The notes under the pieces: model-generated | The model's input: only the letters and a program-made list of their open reading frames with translations | Database searches by the model: none | What the model was told of the DNA's origin: nothing | Position numbers and translations under genes: made by a program | Part shown: positions 34,091-45,423 of the stretch, in pieces | Layout: every line of letters starts with the position of its first letter | Position numbering within the stretch: the first letter of the stretch is position 1 | From: Hanleya hanleyi | Lineage: Eukaryota > Mollusca > Polyplacophora > Lepidopleurida > Hanleyidae | Assembly: GCA_036873755.1 (NCBI GenBank) | Contig: JAVTVY010017181.1 | Location: 124,001 to 188,000 of the forward strand | Reading direction: 5' to 3' | DNA: 64,000 nucleotides

Positions 34091-34557
34091 ATTATGCCTG
34101 TATGTAGTGGGGATCAAATAATTATAAGCGCAGAAGTATACCGCTTTACAACCTCAAACTGGTTCACGACCATCAAAAACGTAAAATTATACATTATTAT
34201 TCCTTAGGATATGCTGGAATCGTTATCAGCGATAGAGTTGTGGTTCTGTTGATCGTTATAGGAAGTTATCTCAGTTAAAATCCATTGAAAATGCTAGACA
34301 GTGACATATTTTTTAAATCTTGCGGAAATGCACATGAGCACGTGTCATTTTTTTTTAATTGAAAATGACACAGTCGACACTGTACTGACACAGTCGTCTA
34401 GAAATAAACGACATGCCATGCCGTAAGAACAATTCCTTCTATTTTCTTGTGAATTGTAGAAACAAGTTTAGTTTTTTGTGGTCAAATATGTTTTAGTTTG
34501 AACCTGTCGTAACATATGTCGCTTTGGGGGAGTTTGAGAGACATTGATTTCAGCCTA

Positions 34558-34563
<6 letters not shown>
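34091..34563. other. Non-coding DNA between two elements
   Basis: No gene is recognised. This is a candidate place for the 5' LTR and leader of the decayed Ty3 element, but no matching second LTR was found. Confidence 0.35.
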
Positions 34564-34595
<32 letters not shown>

Positions 34596-34712
34596 AAGGT
34601 TCAACGTCGCATTCAGCAATATTTCAGCTATATAGCGACGACCAAACAAAATTTTAAGCAATTAATTAAAAAAACTCGGTAAAATAATGCGTTAAAACAG
34701 GTACAAACATTA

Positions 34713-35552
34713 CTATTTGTACAACAAACCAATCTCTCTCAAATAATTTAAAATACAATCCTCTTTCCCTCTGCTAAAAAGATCTTCCAGCGTAGCTGCT
34801 CGATAAAAAGTATCTCTTGCAATCTTAAAATCTATGCAGTCTATGAGAATATGTTTCACCGTGAGATCTTCATGGCAAGGTATACACCTTGGAATCGGCT
34901 CCTGTTTTAGTAAATATTCATGAGTTAATCGTGTGTGACCGATCCTACATCGTCTAATCATGGCCTGGTCAAAACGCTTATGACTGTTGAGATGAGTATA
35001 ACCAACCGTTGAATTTCCACTTTAAGACATGATAGTGAATCTGAGAATATGATATATTTTTCCCCTTCTAGTGGATCCAATACCTTCTAAAGCTGATAAT
35101 GGAACTTTTGCTTCTGCAGTAAAAATGGAACTTTTACCTGGCAGACGATACGTTTTAGTTTTGGAACTAAAGATAGTAGCACATACTACTCTCTCACAAT
35201 CTTTAGAACCATCTGCATAAATAGCCTAATGTGATCTGTATTTCTCTCCCAGTAGACCAAGTTGTTGTGTATACACGAGCTGGTTCGTGTCTGCCTTTTT
35301 ATATTTAGTCCATGAAATATCTACTTCTGGCGTGGCTAACTGCCATGGTGGAGTTGGCAAGAGCTCGTTAGGTAAAATTTTACTAACTTTAATACCAGCT
35401 GCTACAAGGGGTGGTTTCATACGGATTCCAAGAGGTGGAATAATCGAGGGTTTCTTTGAATAGAAATTTGCGTACTGAGGATTGAAAAGACAGTTATATG
35501 CAGGATTTGAGTGGTTCGAACGCAATTTTGTGATATATTGCAGCGATAATTA
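34713..35552 (-). pseudogene. LINE copy C ORF2, thumb/RNase H/C-terminal zinc motif
   Basis: 35525-35226 is the thumb-to-RNase H linker (SIIPPLGIRMKPPLVAAGIK). The RNase H centre is deleted. 34961-34713 ends the protein with a CX2CX7HX4C motif (CIPCHEDLTVKHILIDC) and a natural stop after LREIGLLYK. Confidence 0.75.
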
Positions 35553-37430
35553 TGTCTCCCCCAACTATGTTGGGGGGAGACATCTAGTGTTTGTGCTGTC
35601 TGTCTGTCTGGTTGGATGTCTGGATGGATGGATGGATGTCTGTCCGTCCCCTTGCCTTGTCTGTAAGATATCTCGAGAACTACTGGATGGAATTTCACCA
35701 AACTTGGATGGAAGCTTCATTGGGATAGCCCCCTCATTTGATTAGGTTTTGGTGTGTGTGCGTGCATTCATCCGTGTCCGGTGTCCGTCCGTCCGTCCAT
35801 CTACTTGTACATGTATATACAGGCCTTGTCTGCAAGATATCTTGAGAACTACTGGACGGAATTTCACCACACTTGGATGGAAGCTTCAGTGGGATAGCCC
35901 CCCTCATTTGATTATGTTTTGGTGTGTGCGTGCATTCATCCGTGTCCGGTGTCCGTCCGTCCGTCCATCTACTTGTACATGTATATACAGGCCTTGTCTG
36001 CAAGATATCTTGAGAACTACTGGACGGAATTTCACCAAACTTTGATGGAAGCTTCAGTGGGATAACCCCCTCATTTGATTATGTTTTGGTGTGTGTGCGT
36101 GCATTCATCCATGTCCGGTGTCCGTCCGTCCGTCCATCTATTTGTACATGTATATACAGGCCTTGTCTGCAAGATATCTTAAGAACTACTGGATGGAATT
36201 CCACCAAACTTGGATGGAAGCTTCAGTGGGATAGCCCCCTCATTTGATTAGGTTTTGGTGTGTGTGCGTGCATTCATCCGTGTCCGATGTCCGTCCGTCG
36301 ATCTACTTGAACATGTATATACAGGCCTTGTCTGCAAGATATCTTGAACTACTGGATGGAATTTCACCAAACTTGGATGGAAGCTTCATGGGATAGCCTC
36401 CTTATTTGATCAGGTTTTGGTGTATGTGTGCATGCATTCATCCGTGTCGGGTGTCCGTCCGTCCGTTCATCTACTTGTACATGTATATTCAGGCCTTGTC
36501 TGCAAGATATCTGGAGAACTACGTGACGGAAGTTCACCAAACTTGGATGGAAGCTTTATTGGGATAGCCCTCTCATCTGATTAGGTTTTGGTTTGTATGT
36601 GCGTTCGTCCATGTTCGGTGTCCGTCCGTCTGTCCATGTACTTGTACATGTATATGTATATACAGGCCCTTTCTGCAAGATATCTGAAGAACTACTGGAC
36701 AGAATTTCACCAAACTTGGATGGAAGGTTCATTGGGTTAGTCCCCTCATTTGATTAGGTTTGGGTGTGTGTGTGCATTTATCCATGTCCATCGTCCGTCC
36801 ATCCATCTAATTGTTCATGTCTATACATACCTTTTCTGCAAGATATCTGGAGAACTACTCGACGGAATTTCACCAAACTTGGATGGAAGCTTCATTGAAA
36901 TAGCCTTATGATCTAATTAGGTTTGGGTGTGAGTTAGTGCTTGTGTGGGTCCATGCAAAATGTGCTTATCTGTCTGTCCAATTTTTGTTCACTCCATATC
37001 TTGGAAACTACTGAAGGCAGATGCATGTAACTTCTATACGGTACAGCATGTATACTATAGGTGTGGCTCTTGTATGTTTTGCATCTTTCCTATAATGTGA
37101 TCAGTTTCGAAATAGTTGATGCTTCGCAATTACATGTATTTCACATTGGTTGGACGCTGTAGATTCGACAATCCACTCATTGCTATAGAAATCCCGACTC
37201 CTCACTGGGTTACTGCAACAATAAAAATCGCCTCTTTGTAATTTATATTTTTAGATGCGCAGCTTTGTTTAGGATACTTATTGCTACATTCATTTTATAG
37301 CACTTTCCCTTAAATTATGTGCCCACTCAAGGCAAGGTGGGAGGTTGGGGGAGACGTATGCTTTTGCTTAAAAAAATAACCAGCATAGGCTTCATGCCGG
37401 AGCGGCAACTCAAGGGTCAAAGCGGAACCT
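35553..37430. mobile_element. Helentron-like (non-autonomous Helitron) insertion with tandem core
   Basis: The borders are fixed by comparison with LINE copy A. The left end starts with a hairpin GTCTCCCCCAAC/TTGGGGGGAGAC. The centre has eight ~168-bp units. The right end has a TGCCGGAGCGGCA hairpin about 30 nt before the terminal GGAACCTCTAG, after which LINE sequence (TTTCATTC) resumes. A 3' CTAG end after a hairpin, no target duplication and a minisatellite core are Helitron/Helentron (HINE, pearl-like) traits. No Rep-helicase is encoded. Confidence 0.65.
35575..36935 (+). repeat. Tandem array, ~168-bp unit, eight copies
   Basis: The HindIII-type word AAGCTT recurs at 35712, 35881, 36049, 36218, 36381 and 36551, then as AAGGTT at 36724 and AAGCTT at 36887 (spacing 163-173 bp). 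Each unit carries GCAAGATATCTTGAGAACTA, GAATTTCACCAAACTTGGAT and GTCCGTCCGTCC. The copies diverge towards the right end. Confidence 0.9.
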
Positions 37431-38453
37431 CTAGTTTCATTCTCCGAAGTTCTAAAGGAAATTCATCCTCTTCGACATACAAGCTTTCTTTAGGTGATGT
37501 TCTGAGCGCACCGAGGCAAAGTCTTAGTCCTTGATAGAGAATAGGATCTAGCTTTGCCAAGTTTGACTTGCTTGCACCATTGTAAACAATAAAACCATTT
37601 GTGAATTCTGTTTAGACAAAGTTGTAATGTTCTCTCAATATTGCGTATACTTTTCCCACTACACTATATATTGAAATCATCTACAAAAAATGAGCCACCA
37701 ATTGTTTTATTCAGAACTGCAGCCAAGCTTTTGATCGTGATACTAAACAGAGTAGTAGACAAAATACTGCCCTGTGGGACACCCTGGTCTTGATCAAAAT
37801 GATCAGACATAGTTCTACCCAAACGAATTTGGAATTGTCTACCATTCAAAAAGTTGGAAATAAAAACGGGTAAACGGCCTTTTAATCCCATATTTTGAAG
37901 ATCTTTAAGAATCCCGTGTTTCCATGTAGTATCGTTGGCTTTTTCTAAATCAAAAAAGATAGAAACCACATGTTCGTTCTTGGCGAAAACATTCTTAACA
38001 TACGAATCCAATCTGACTAAATGATCAATGGTACTTCTATTTTTACGGAAACCAGCTTGAATATCAGTAAGTTTCTTTTCAGTTTCCAGGTACCAAACAA
38101 GGCGATCATTTATCATGCGTTCCATTGTTTTGCAGTCACAGTTAGTCAGTGAAATCGGACGATAATTACCAGGGTCTGTATGGTCACGACCAGGCTTTGG
38201 TACTGGTATAACAATGGCATTGTGTCATGACGGAGGAAAGTCTTCCCTATACCAAAATCTATTGAATATGCGTGATAGGATTTCTAGAGATGATTCCGGT
38301 AGATGTTTCAAAAGCTGATAATGAATATAATCAGGGCCTGCAGCAGAATCATTGGCTTTCGTCCGAGAAGCATGAAGTTCTTCAATTGTAAACGAAGCGT
38401 TATAGCCTTCATGGTTACCGGAGGGGAATTTAATCTCGTTTTTCTCTTCTCTT
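37430..38453 (-). pseudogene. LINE copy C ORF2, reverse transcriptase (frame-broken)
   Basis: Block 38125-37664 carries QAGFRKNRSTIDHLVRL, FFDLEKAND (an Asn where Tyr is usual), GVPQGSILSTTLFSI and FVDDFNI. The upstream part (38453-38125) has PGPDYIHYQ-like finger residues in shifted frames. The RT is cut at 37430 by the Helentron-like insertion and resumes at 35552. Confidence 0.8.
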
Positions 38454-38454
38454 T

Positions 38455-39675
38455 TTAGGGAACTTTGGAATTTAGGTACATAATTTTCTGATGAAGAGTT
38501 TTGGCAATTGTTTCTCCTAATTTATTTGCAATTTCTACTCTGTCAGTAATCACCTGATTCCCGTCGTGGAGATGATGAACGCTGGACTTGGAGCTTTTAC
38601 CTTTTATTCTTTGGATCATATTCCAAACTTTCATAATAGGAGTATGAGTATTTATCTTAGAAACATAATTTCTCCAAGAATCACGTTTATTCTGTTTCAT
38701 GGTTCTACGAGCTTTAGCTCTTGTAACTCTGAGATCTTTCAAATTTTCAGGATTAGGATGTTGGCGGAAATATTGTTCAGCCTTCTTCCTACTTTTCCTT
38801 GCTTCTTTGCAGTCATTAAACCAAGGTTTCTTAATATGTGCAACTCCTGGAGATGTGGGAATGGTTTGGTTGGCAATTTCGACCAGCATATCTGAGAATA
38901 ACTGTATAGGATCTGGAGCATCGGAGAAGGAGACTGCTTGTAGTTTTTGTGAACAAAGCTTTTCAAACTCGGGCCAGTTTGCTTTCTTGAAATTAAACCT
39001 TGTGGAATGAGGGTCATCGGCTGAATTAACAGCTTTTAGGATAGTGGGAAAGTGATCACTTCCACAAAGGTCCTCATGAACAGACCAGGAAAATTCTTCA
39101 AGAATAGGCAGGTGCAAAGTGAGATATATAATGCTGAATAGGCTCCATGAGCTGAGGACAGATGTCTATAAGAACCATCATTAAAAATACACAAAGAATT
39201 GATATAAAATTTTCAAGAATTTCACCTTTACAATTGTCTTCATTATCCCAGAGGATATTACAACCGTTAAAACCACCCAAGGTTTCGGTAGCTGTTCGTA
39301 AATATCTTGAAGTTCACTAAGCCGGAGACAACCAGATGAAGGTATTCACACTGTGCATAATGTGAAAACAGAATTCAAGGTAATACCAACTGCTACAGCT
39401 TGTAAATCTGTCACTAAATCAACAGGACTGTGCGAAACACCCATTTTAACCAATATTGAAGAGCCGCCTGTAGCTTTTCCATTTTCGTCTAAAGCGTAGG
39501 AATGATGAGGTGTGTATTGGCGAAATTTAAATTTATCTTTATCTGCTTTCTTCAGAAAGGTCTCGTTGAGACAAAAAGCTGATGGTTCATAATCCTGAGT
39601 TAATAATTGGAGCTCATTCAAACTTGGCCAAATTCCTCTGCAATTCCACTGAATGATAGTTGGTGACTGAGCCAT
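38455..39675 (-). pseudogene. LINE copy C ORF2, AP-endonuclease domain (frame-broken)
   Basis: MAQSPTIIQWNCRGI (from 39675) is the N-terminal motif with the conserved Asn. CLNETFLKK carries the catalytic Glu, and GSDHFPTI (about 39060) the catalytic Asp-His pair. At least one frameshift separates the blocks near 39330-39117. The last block (39117-38455) continues open through the APE-RT linker (RKKAEQYFRQHPNPENL). The domain nicks target DNA. Confidence 0.8.
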
Positions 39676-39793
39676 TTTTAGTCTGTATAGAGAAATAAAA
39701 TACAAAACTGCCCAAGCCAAAATATATAAGGTTAACTTAGCGTATGTTAACGTTTTATTTTGGGTAATTCTTTTTTACCTTTTTTTTTATATT

Positions 39794-41200
39794 TCATTTG
39801 TTCTCATCTTTTTTACTTTTCTTCTTATAAACTTCTTTCTCTCTCTCTTGTCCCAACAAGACCTTCGACCTTTGGCTCACGGAAGTCTCGCCTTTTAACG
39901 GACGATCATTACACTCATAATACTCCTCATCAGAAAGCATGGATGACTCGTTGGTAGGAGTGGAGGTTGTATCGACTATTTTAGGCTCTTTGCCTGTTTC
40001 GCTATCTAGGGAATTCTCTTTCTCCTTTTCCTGATTGGAGGTAGTTTCATTGCTACAAGATTGTTGATTACTTTCTTCTGCTGTGAATTCATTCATGGCT
40101 TCCTCATCCGGTGTAAAGTTTACGTCTACACCAGGGTGAATAGGATTAATGAAGGAATCCACCGACTGCACAGGTGTAACCGCAGCCGACACACCGCCAG
40201 TATCCGGTAAGTTGTCTGGAGTCCATGTGTTGTCAACACTTTCAGTCTGATCAGAATCAGACTTTTGATCACCTGACTTCTGATCACCTGGCTCGGCTTC
40301 TACACCATCGCAAACCTCCCTATCACCGACATCTTCATCTTCCGAACCACAATCTTCCTCCGTCTCGTCACCGAGAGGCTCGTAGTGGTTTGAGGTTTTC
40401 TCGTTGCTCCCGGCGGCAACTATCTCCTGATGACGTTTGACAGGTTTGCCATCAGGGCCTACAGTCCTCCATAAGACCATAGCTTGTTGTTTTTTCCGCT
40501 GGAGAGCCTCGGCGCAAAGTCCTCCTCGGACTTCTGCGGGCGGAACAGGGCGAGCACCAGAGAAATCACCCTTTCCGCCGTTAGCTACGGTATCTCCAGA
40601 AACCTGTTTGGCTTTTGGACAGGTTTTTTTAAAGTTTCCTTTCTGATGACAGGTCAGGCATTTATTTTTCAAAAGACACCTCGAGCTCATGTGATCTCCT
40701 GATCCACAAGTATAACATGTTTTTACTTGACCGTTATACTATACAGGAAGTCTCATACCTCCAACTAAAATAGAAGGAAGATTACGTTTGAATTTCGACA
40801 TCCAAATTCTTCGAACTCCTGTCCCAAACTCTCTATCAAACGAATAGAACTCCTTTTGTACAGAGAGAACATCCCCATAAAACTCAAAAGCACTTCTGAT
40901 CGCAGAATCTGGGAAATCGCATGGTCCTTTCATCTTTACTAGCAATTTCCCTGGATCTATTTCCTCAAAATGGCCACGTTGATCTCCAACGCGAATACCT
41001 TCCAGCACTAGGCGAGTTTTGGCAATTTCATTTGCTAGTGTGACGTTCCACAGGGTATTTGATACCTGTACTAGACCTTTAAGGACTGATCGTCCTGATC
41101 CAACAATGTCTTTTAATGCGCGATATATATCAATCGAATTTGCTTTCTCTAGACCTTGAAGTTTTAGGCTCAGTGACCTATCAAACTTTCTAAAGGCCAT
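39794..41200 (-). pseudogene. LINE copy C ORF1 (one in-frame stop)
   Basis: About 469 codons lie in a single frame with one internal TAG at about 40738. Residues 1-150 form an RRM-like region (MAFRKFDRSLSLKLQGLEKA... with KLLVKMKG and VRRIWMSKF). Two cysteine knuckles follow (TCGSGDHMSSRC, then CLTCHQKGNFKKTC, in which Asn replaces the expected His). An acidic, Gln/Ser-rich tail includes one VNFTPDEEAMNEFTAEE unit. It should bind element RNA. The start is chosen at the first Met, which agrees with the loss of homology upstream. Confidence 0.8.
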
Positions 41201-41240
41201 AGTGAAAAAGAAAACTTTCTAAAGGCCATAGTGAAAAAGA

Positions 41241-42829
41241 AAATATATCAAAGTCCCACTAGGGAATCTCAATACAACTACAAATAGTAACACGCACAAA
41301 CCCCAACAGTGTGCCTCCCCACAGAGTAAACATTGCCTACCCCCCCCCCCGAGGGAGCCTCACTCTAAAGGTGAAGGTGAAAACTATATAAGCAGTACAA
41401 CAATACACTCTCTCTCTGAACCTCAGGACTCGGCCGAACAATAGCCCAGTTCTAAACCTGGCCCGTTGCTGGGTAATGCCGAGGAACAAAAGAACAGAGA
41501 ACAAAAGACTCGCTCGAACTTGTACTCTGAGGGCGAGCCTTCAGTATACATCTTCAATATGTACATGTATTTAGCCTAGCTCAATATACGCAGATATGTG
41601 TAAATCGACCTAAGCCAAACTGAACGAAAAACAAACCAACTACAAACTTGATCAAGCCAACAAGTAAATATATATACACCAACAAAATACGAAATAGACA
41701 GCGAACAAACAGAGAAGAGGGAGACAGAAAAAAACCCCACCGACCTTCTCGGTCACAAAGACCGAGACGGTAGTAATGGCAGATCTCTGCCGCCCAAACC
41801 AGACCAAACTGACTAAGTCAGAAAAACGCCCTGAACAGAAAAAAAACTGAGAAATAATTCTAAACTTTCACCACAGGTATTTGCCAAAAGTATTCACAAA
41901 ATATATTATACAAAAATCAGAGCTAAGATCAGCTGAAATTCGCAGAATTAGACAAATTTCTCGGCGCGAAGTGAAAACACGTCCGACTCCCAATCTCTCT
42001 ACATCCGGGCTCCGCCTAGATTTGAGGCTAATTACATCTTTAGCGTAAAAACAGATATATATGTAAAAACAGATTTAACAAACCAGGAATAAGTACATCG
42101 ATATTTGCGTTTTATTCGTGTGAAATATTGAAAAACATGTGTACTAGAAAATAACTTGCAAATCATTAGTAGATATCGCTATATTAGGAAATACTGTTAG
42201 TAACGTTCAGAAGGATTTCCCCAGAATCACTTCAACTTTAACATTTCGTATAGTCCTTCTTTCCATTCTACCCTACTTATTACAGATTTTCGCCATTCAC
42301 TACTGTCACAAATCAACGTGTACATTTTGTGGATATCATAGGCTTTGACAGTAGTGTTGACAGAGAAACAGCTTCTTGACTGGGGACAAAGAGGACCGAT
42401 GTCCTATACATCCAAAATCACTGTAGTCGGATGATACCTACAGCATGTTAAATTCGCTCGCTCGCACATATATGGCATTTATACTGATTCCCATTTTAAA
42501 GGAGTGCTAAATGTTTAGTGATCAATTACGTAATATACGGCTCCATCGAATAAAGGGAGACATCTTTCGAACATGGGCAAAGGAATACCTGTTTGGCTAG
42601 GGTATAAAGAGGATTGGTGTCTGAAAGAATTATAGTCTATTAAAAATAACCGGAGCAAGACTGATTGTTACAAAGATCAGTATTAAACTGAAGGGCAATG
42701 GAGAATTGAATCAACGTGAAGTAAAACGATTGTACGCCGAGTTTCACATGGTATTAACAATTCACAACGTTAAATCTTCTCGAGAACAAAGAGACAAAAG
42801 GGATCGAGATACCAAAGGTATTTTAAGTT
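41241..42829. other. Probable LINE copy C 5' UTR, then non-coding DNA
   Basis: No gene is recognised. The first ~750 bp (to about 42010) is A-rich and could be the LINE leader; there is no second full copy to confirm this. A poly-C run is at 41341-41350. Confidence 0.35.
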
Positions 42830-43230
42830 CATGAAAGATCTGACAGTGCATACCAGCACGGCACTAAGCATCTTCCATGTAGGTTTCGAAGTGGCCAGTC
42901 AAATAGTCACCGAGATATGCACCAAAGGACATCATTGTTAGACGGGATAAAAGGCCATAACTTCTTGAAAAATCTTCAAAACACATAGCACAAACATGAT
43001 AGTGGACATATGCTCGGTACTATGCATCTTCCATGTATGTTTCCAAGTTCATCAAATGGTAACCTAGATAGGGTCCCGACAATAAATTATTGACATGCGA
43101 TATCTGTGGAAATCATAGAGAAACATAAAAAAAAATAGAACAAAAAATAAATAAAAAACTGGCAGTGCACATCTGCATGGTAATAAGCATCTACCATGTA
43201 ATTTCGAATAATAAGACGATATGATCCGTA
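42830..43230. repeat. Degenerate tandem repeats (~165 bp), about three units
   Basis: CAGTGCATACCAGCACGGCACTAAGCATCTTCCATGTAGGTTTCG recurs in decayed form near 43010 (GCTCGGTACTATGCATCTTCC) and 43150 (CAGTGCACATCTGCATGGTA). No coding capacity is seen. Confidence 0.5.
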
Positions 43231-43488
43231 TAAAAACTAGTTCAGGACCGGTCGATCGGGCAACCGTACGATTACACAACCCTGCAGGCAGATACGCTGA
43301 AGGATAAAAAGCCGTGAGCTCACGTACTCCGGTTCGAGATAATAATTTATATGAAAATATGAGTGAGTTATTCAGTCAGTGGGTATGATCACATATAAGT
43401 TGCTGAGAACTATTGCACAAAATGAGATCGAAACTTTACAAAAAGAACATCTAAGTCACCGGCATTTAGATCAAGTATTCGAAACAAG

Positions 43489-43542
43489 TTACGACGATCC
43501 ATCCAAATCCGCGTATACTGGGTTGACTCCTTTTGGACCGTT
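43489..43542 (-). CDS. Terminal exon of a single-pass membrane protein (cytoplasmic tail, NPVY motif)
   Basis: The exon follows a strong acceptor (TTGTATTTCTAGTTTCAG) and encodes NGPKGVNPVYADLDGSS before TAA. It starts in phase 0, matching the phase-0 donor of the exon at 44090-44250, which supports a true junction. NPVY is an NPxY-type PTB-binding/endocytic motif, and YADL a Tyr-x-x-Leu motif. The function of the protein is unknown because the ectodomain is outside what I can recognise. Confidence 0.55.
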   Translation of the reverse strand, partial: NGPKGVNPVYADLDGSS

Positions 43543-43600
43543 CTGAAACTAGAAATACAAGATGAACTCTTACATAGGTGCAAAGCATTTTTCAACATAG

Positions 43601-44035
43601 ATTGTCATAAGCTAATGTTCATGTAGTTTGCTATATGATACTTCGATCAATGTTCAATCATGGATTGTCATAAGTTAATGTTAATGTAGTTAACTATATG
43701 ATACTTCGATCACTGTTCAATCATGGATTGTCATAAGTTAATGTTAATGTAGTTTACTATATGATACTTCGATCAATGTTCAATCATGGATTGTCATAAG
43801 TTAATGTTAATGTGGTTTACCATATGATACTTCGATCAATGTTCAATCATGAATTGTCATAAGTTAATGTTAATGTGGTTTACTATATGATACTTCGATC
43901 AATGTTCAATCATGGATTGTCATAAGTTAATGTTAATGTGGTTTACTATATGATACTTCGATCAATGTTCAATCATGGATTGTCATAAGTTAATGTTAAT
44001 GTAGTTTACTATATGATACTTTGATCACTGTTCCA
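43601..44035. repeat. 63-bp tandem repeat filling the last intron
   Basis: The word ATTGTCATAAG recurs at 43601, 43664, 43727, 43790, 43853, 43916 and 43979, exactly 63 bp apart. The units are more than 90% identical by eye. The array occupies most of the 547-bp interval between the donor at 44089 and the acceptor at 43543. Confidence 0.95.
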
Positions 44036-44089
44036 ACTCCCAGATCAACTATTTGGGATAGCAAATAAACATTAAAAAAAAGTCCTCAC

Positions 44090-44250
44090 CTTGTTGTTAT
44101 CAGGGCGTACCAGGAGCTGTTTCATGGCTTGCTGAACTGTTCTGCGCCAGAGGATGAAGAGGATGACGGCAGCAACAATGGAAACAAGCAACAGCGCGGC
44201 CAATACCCCCACAGCTACGAACCATTCGATGTTGTCAGATTCACGTAAAC
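44090..44250 (-). CDS. Transmembrane exon of a single-pass membrane protein
   Basis: The 161-nt exon (phase 1 in, phase 0 out) lies between an acceptor TTCTTTCATAACAG and a donor AAG|GTGAGG. It codes for a short acidic juxtamembrane stretch (LRESDNIEWF), a ~23-residue hydrophobic helix (VAVGVLAALLLVSIVAAVILFIL), then WRR as stop-transfer and QQAMKQLLVRPDNNK at the start of the tail. The orientation is type I. The protein family is not identifiable from these exons. Confidence 0.6.
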
Positions 44251-44530
44251 CTGTTATGAAAGAACTATACAAGGTAGAAGATAACTTTTTGGACAATGGA
44301 AAGCTGATTCATTTTTTGTATGATTACATTATTCAGAATTGTTATTCCTTCCCCAAGTGGGTGATGGCTGTTTTTGACCACGATATAGGATCTCAAATTT
44401 CTTCAATTTGTCGGTACAATTTGATTGAATTTTAGCTGGAAAATTGACAGGGAATCGGATTCTTTGGTTGCAGTAAAGGATATGTTCGATTTAGATGGAT
44501 TGTTTCAGTTGTCTCTGCTGGTCTACTGGA

Positions 44531-44730
44531 TCAGTCCGAGCCGGTCCGTATATTGTGGTGTACTGTTGAGGAATTCCCCAACTCATTTATAGTGTCATTG
44601 TGAAATATGAACTCATCTTGATTTAAATACAACGTTAAGTTATTACATTCTCGCGAATTTAGCTTATGTAGTAAAGTGAGTCCAAACTGTTGAATTTCAC
44701 TCGCCATCATCTCGAGGACATAGTTAACAT
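44531..44730 (-). CDS. Possible upstream exon of the same membrane protein
   Basis: An acceptor TTAATTGTTTCAG precedes an open stretch coding DVNYVLEMMASEIQQFGL and onwards, in phase 1. The donor is unsure: T|GTAATA at about 44632 or A|GTGAAA at about 44692 would both give the phase 1 needed to join the transmembrane exon. If the longer reading is used downstream it has N-glycosylation sequons (NLT, NDT, NSS). Confidence 0.35.
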
Positions 44731-44746
44731 CTGAAACAATTAACAT

Positions 44747-45423
44747 CTTTCGGCAAAGGAATAACTATTTCAGCTAATACGCGCACATCTAAGATCAAGT
44801 ATAGAAATTGGTTTCACCAATGCTTGTACTAGCGTGCTAGCGAGAATACCCAAAACAATATTCCTGCTGTCCGCGTATCGATATCCAAAACGGCTATCGA
44901 CATCTACATATGGAAGTACAACATCTCGCGAAAAAGGTTACCGTCCACTACTCGTATACTCTTACCGGGACAAATGATCTGATTTGTCTGGGTCGAGATT
45001 TGGTTCGACTAGTTTCGCGCGACAAAGTAGATCGGGCTCTGGAATCCTAAGTGAAAGGTCGGTGTTTCAATAATAATTCTAAAGTCTCCCATGTAAACAC
45101 TTAATGATTCTATCTATATCACAAAATACGAGATATCTGGACGATATTTTTGTGATTCTTTCCGAGGCATTTACAACATATTTCATAATTTGATATTCTC
45201 AGTTTCAATACTATTGTGACATGCAGCCTCGAGAATTGAGAGGTCTTTTATATGCACAAGGAGGGGCCCTTAAACCAAGAGATATGGGGGGTTAGGGTGA
45301 AGTGTCGAGATATGGGGTCTCTGTAGATAACCCTTATATACAGTAAATAAATGCAGCGAAAATGCCTCTGTGTGCGGCAAATATAATATTGTTAAAAAAT
45401 CATGACGAAGTCAACTATATATC
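44747..45423. other. Putative intron/upstream region of the membrane-protein gene
   Basis: No exon is recognised. Earlier exons, if present, must lie beyond the transposon block or are too short to see. Confidence 0.35.

Larger units (their letters stand above)
34566..41240 (-). mobile_element. LINE copy C, best-preserved copy, split by a Helentron-like insertion
   Basis: The minus strand runs from ORF1 (41200) through APE, RT and RNase H to the (GA)n tail at 34563-34593. Alignment with copy A shows that 35552 and 37430 are adjacent in the intact LINE, so the ~1.88 kb between them is an insertion. A ~330-bp stretch of RNase H present in copy A is deleted near 35010. The 5' boundary may reach beyond 41240; a ~30-bp word (AACTTTCTAAAGGCCATAGT) is duplicated around the ORF1 start. 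Confidence 0.85.

Noticed and set aside
35749..36045. 98-codon ORF with two long identical peptide repeats (CPSVRPSTCTCIYRPC type)
   Set aside because: It is a read-through of the 168-bp tandem array; the peptide repeat follows the DNA period and appears on both strands.
35575..36935. CRISPR-like array from regularly spaced repeats
   Set aside because: The whole ~168-bp unit is conserved, with no variable spacers, and the genome is eukaryotic.
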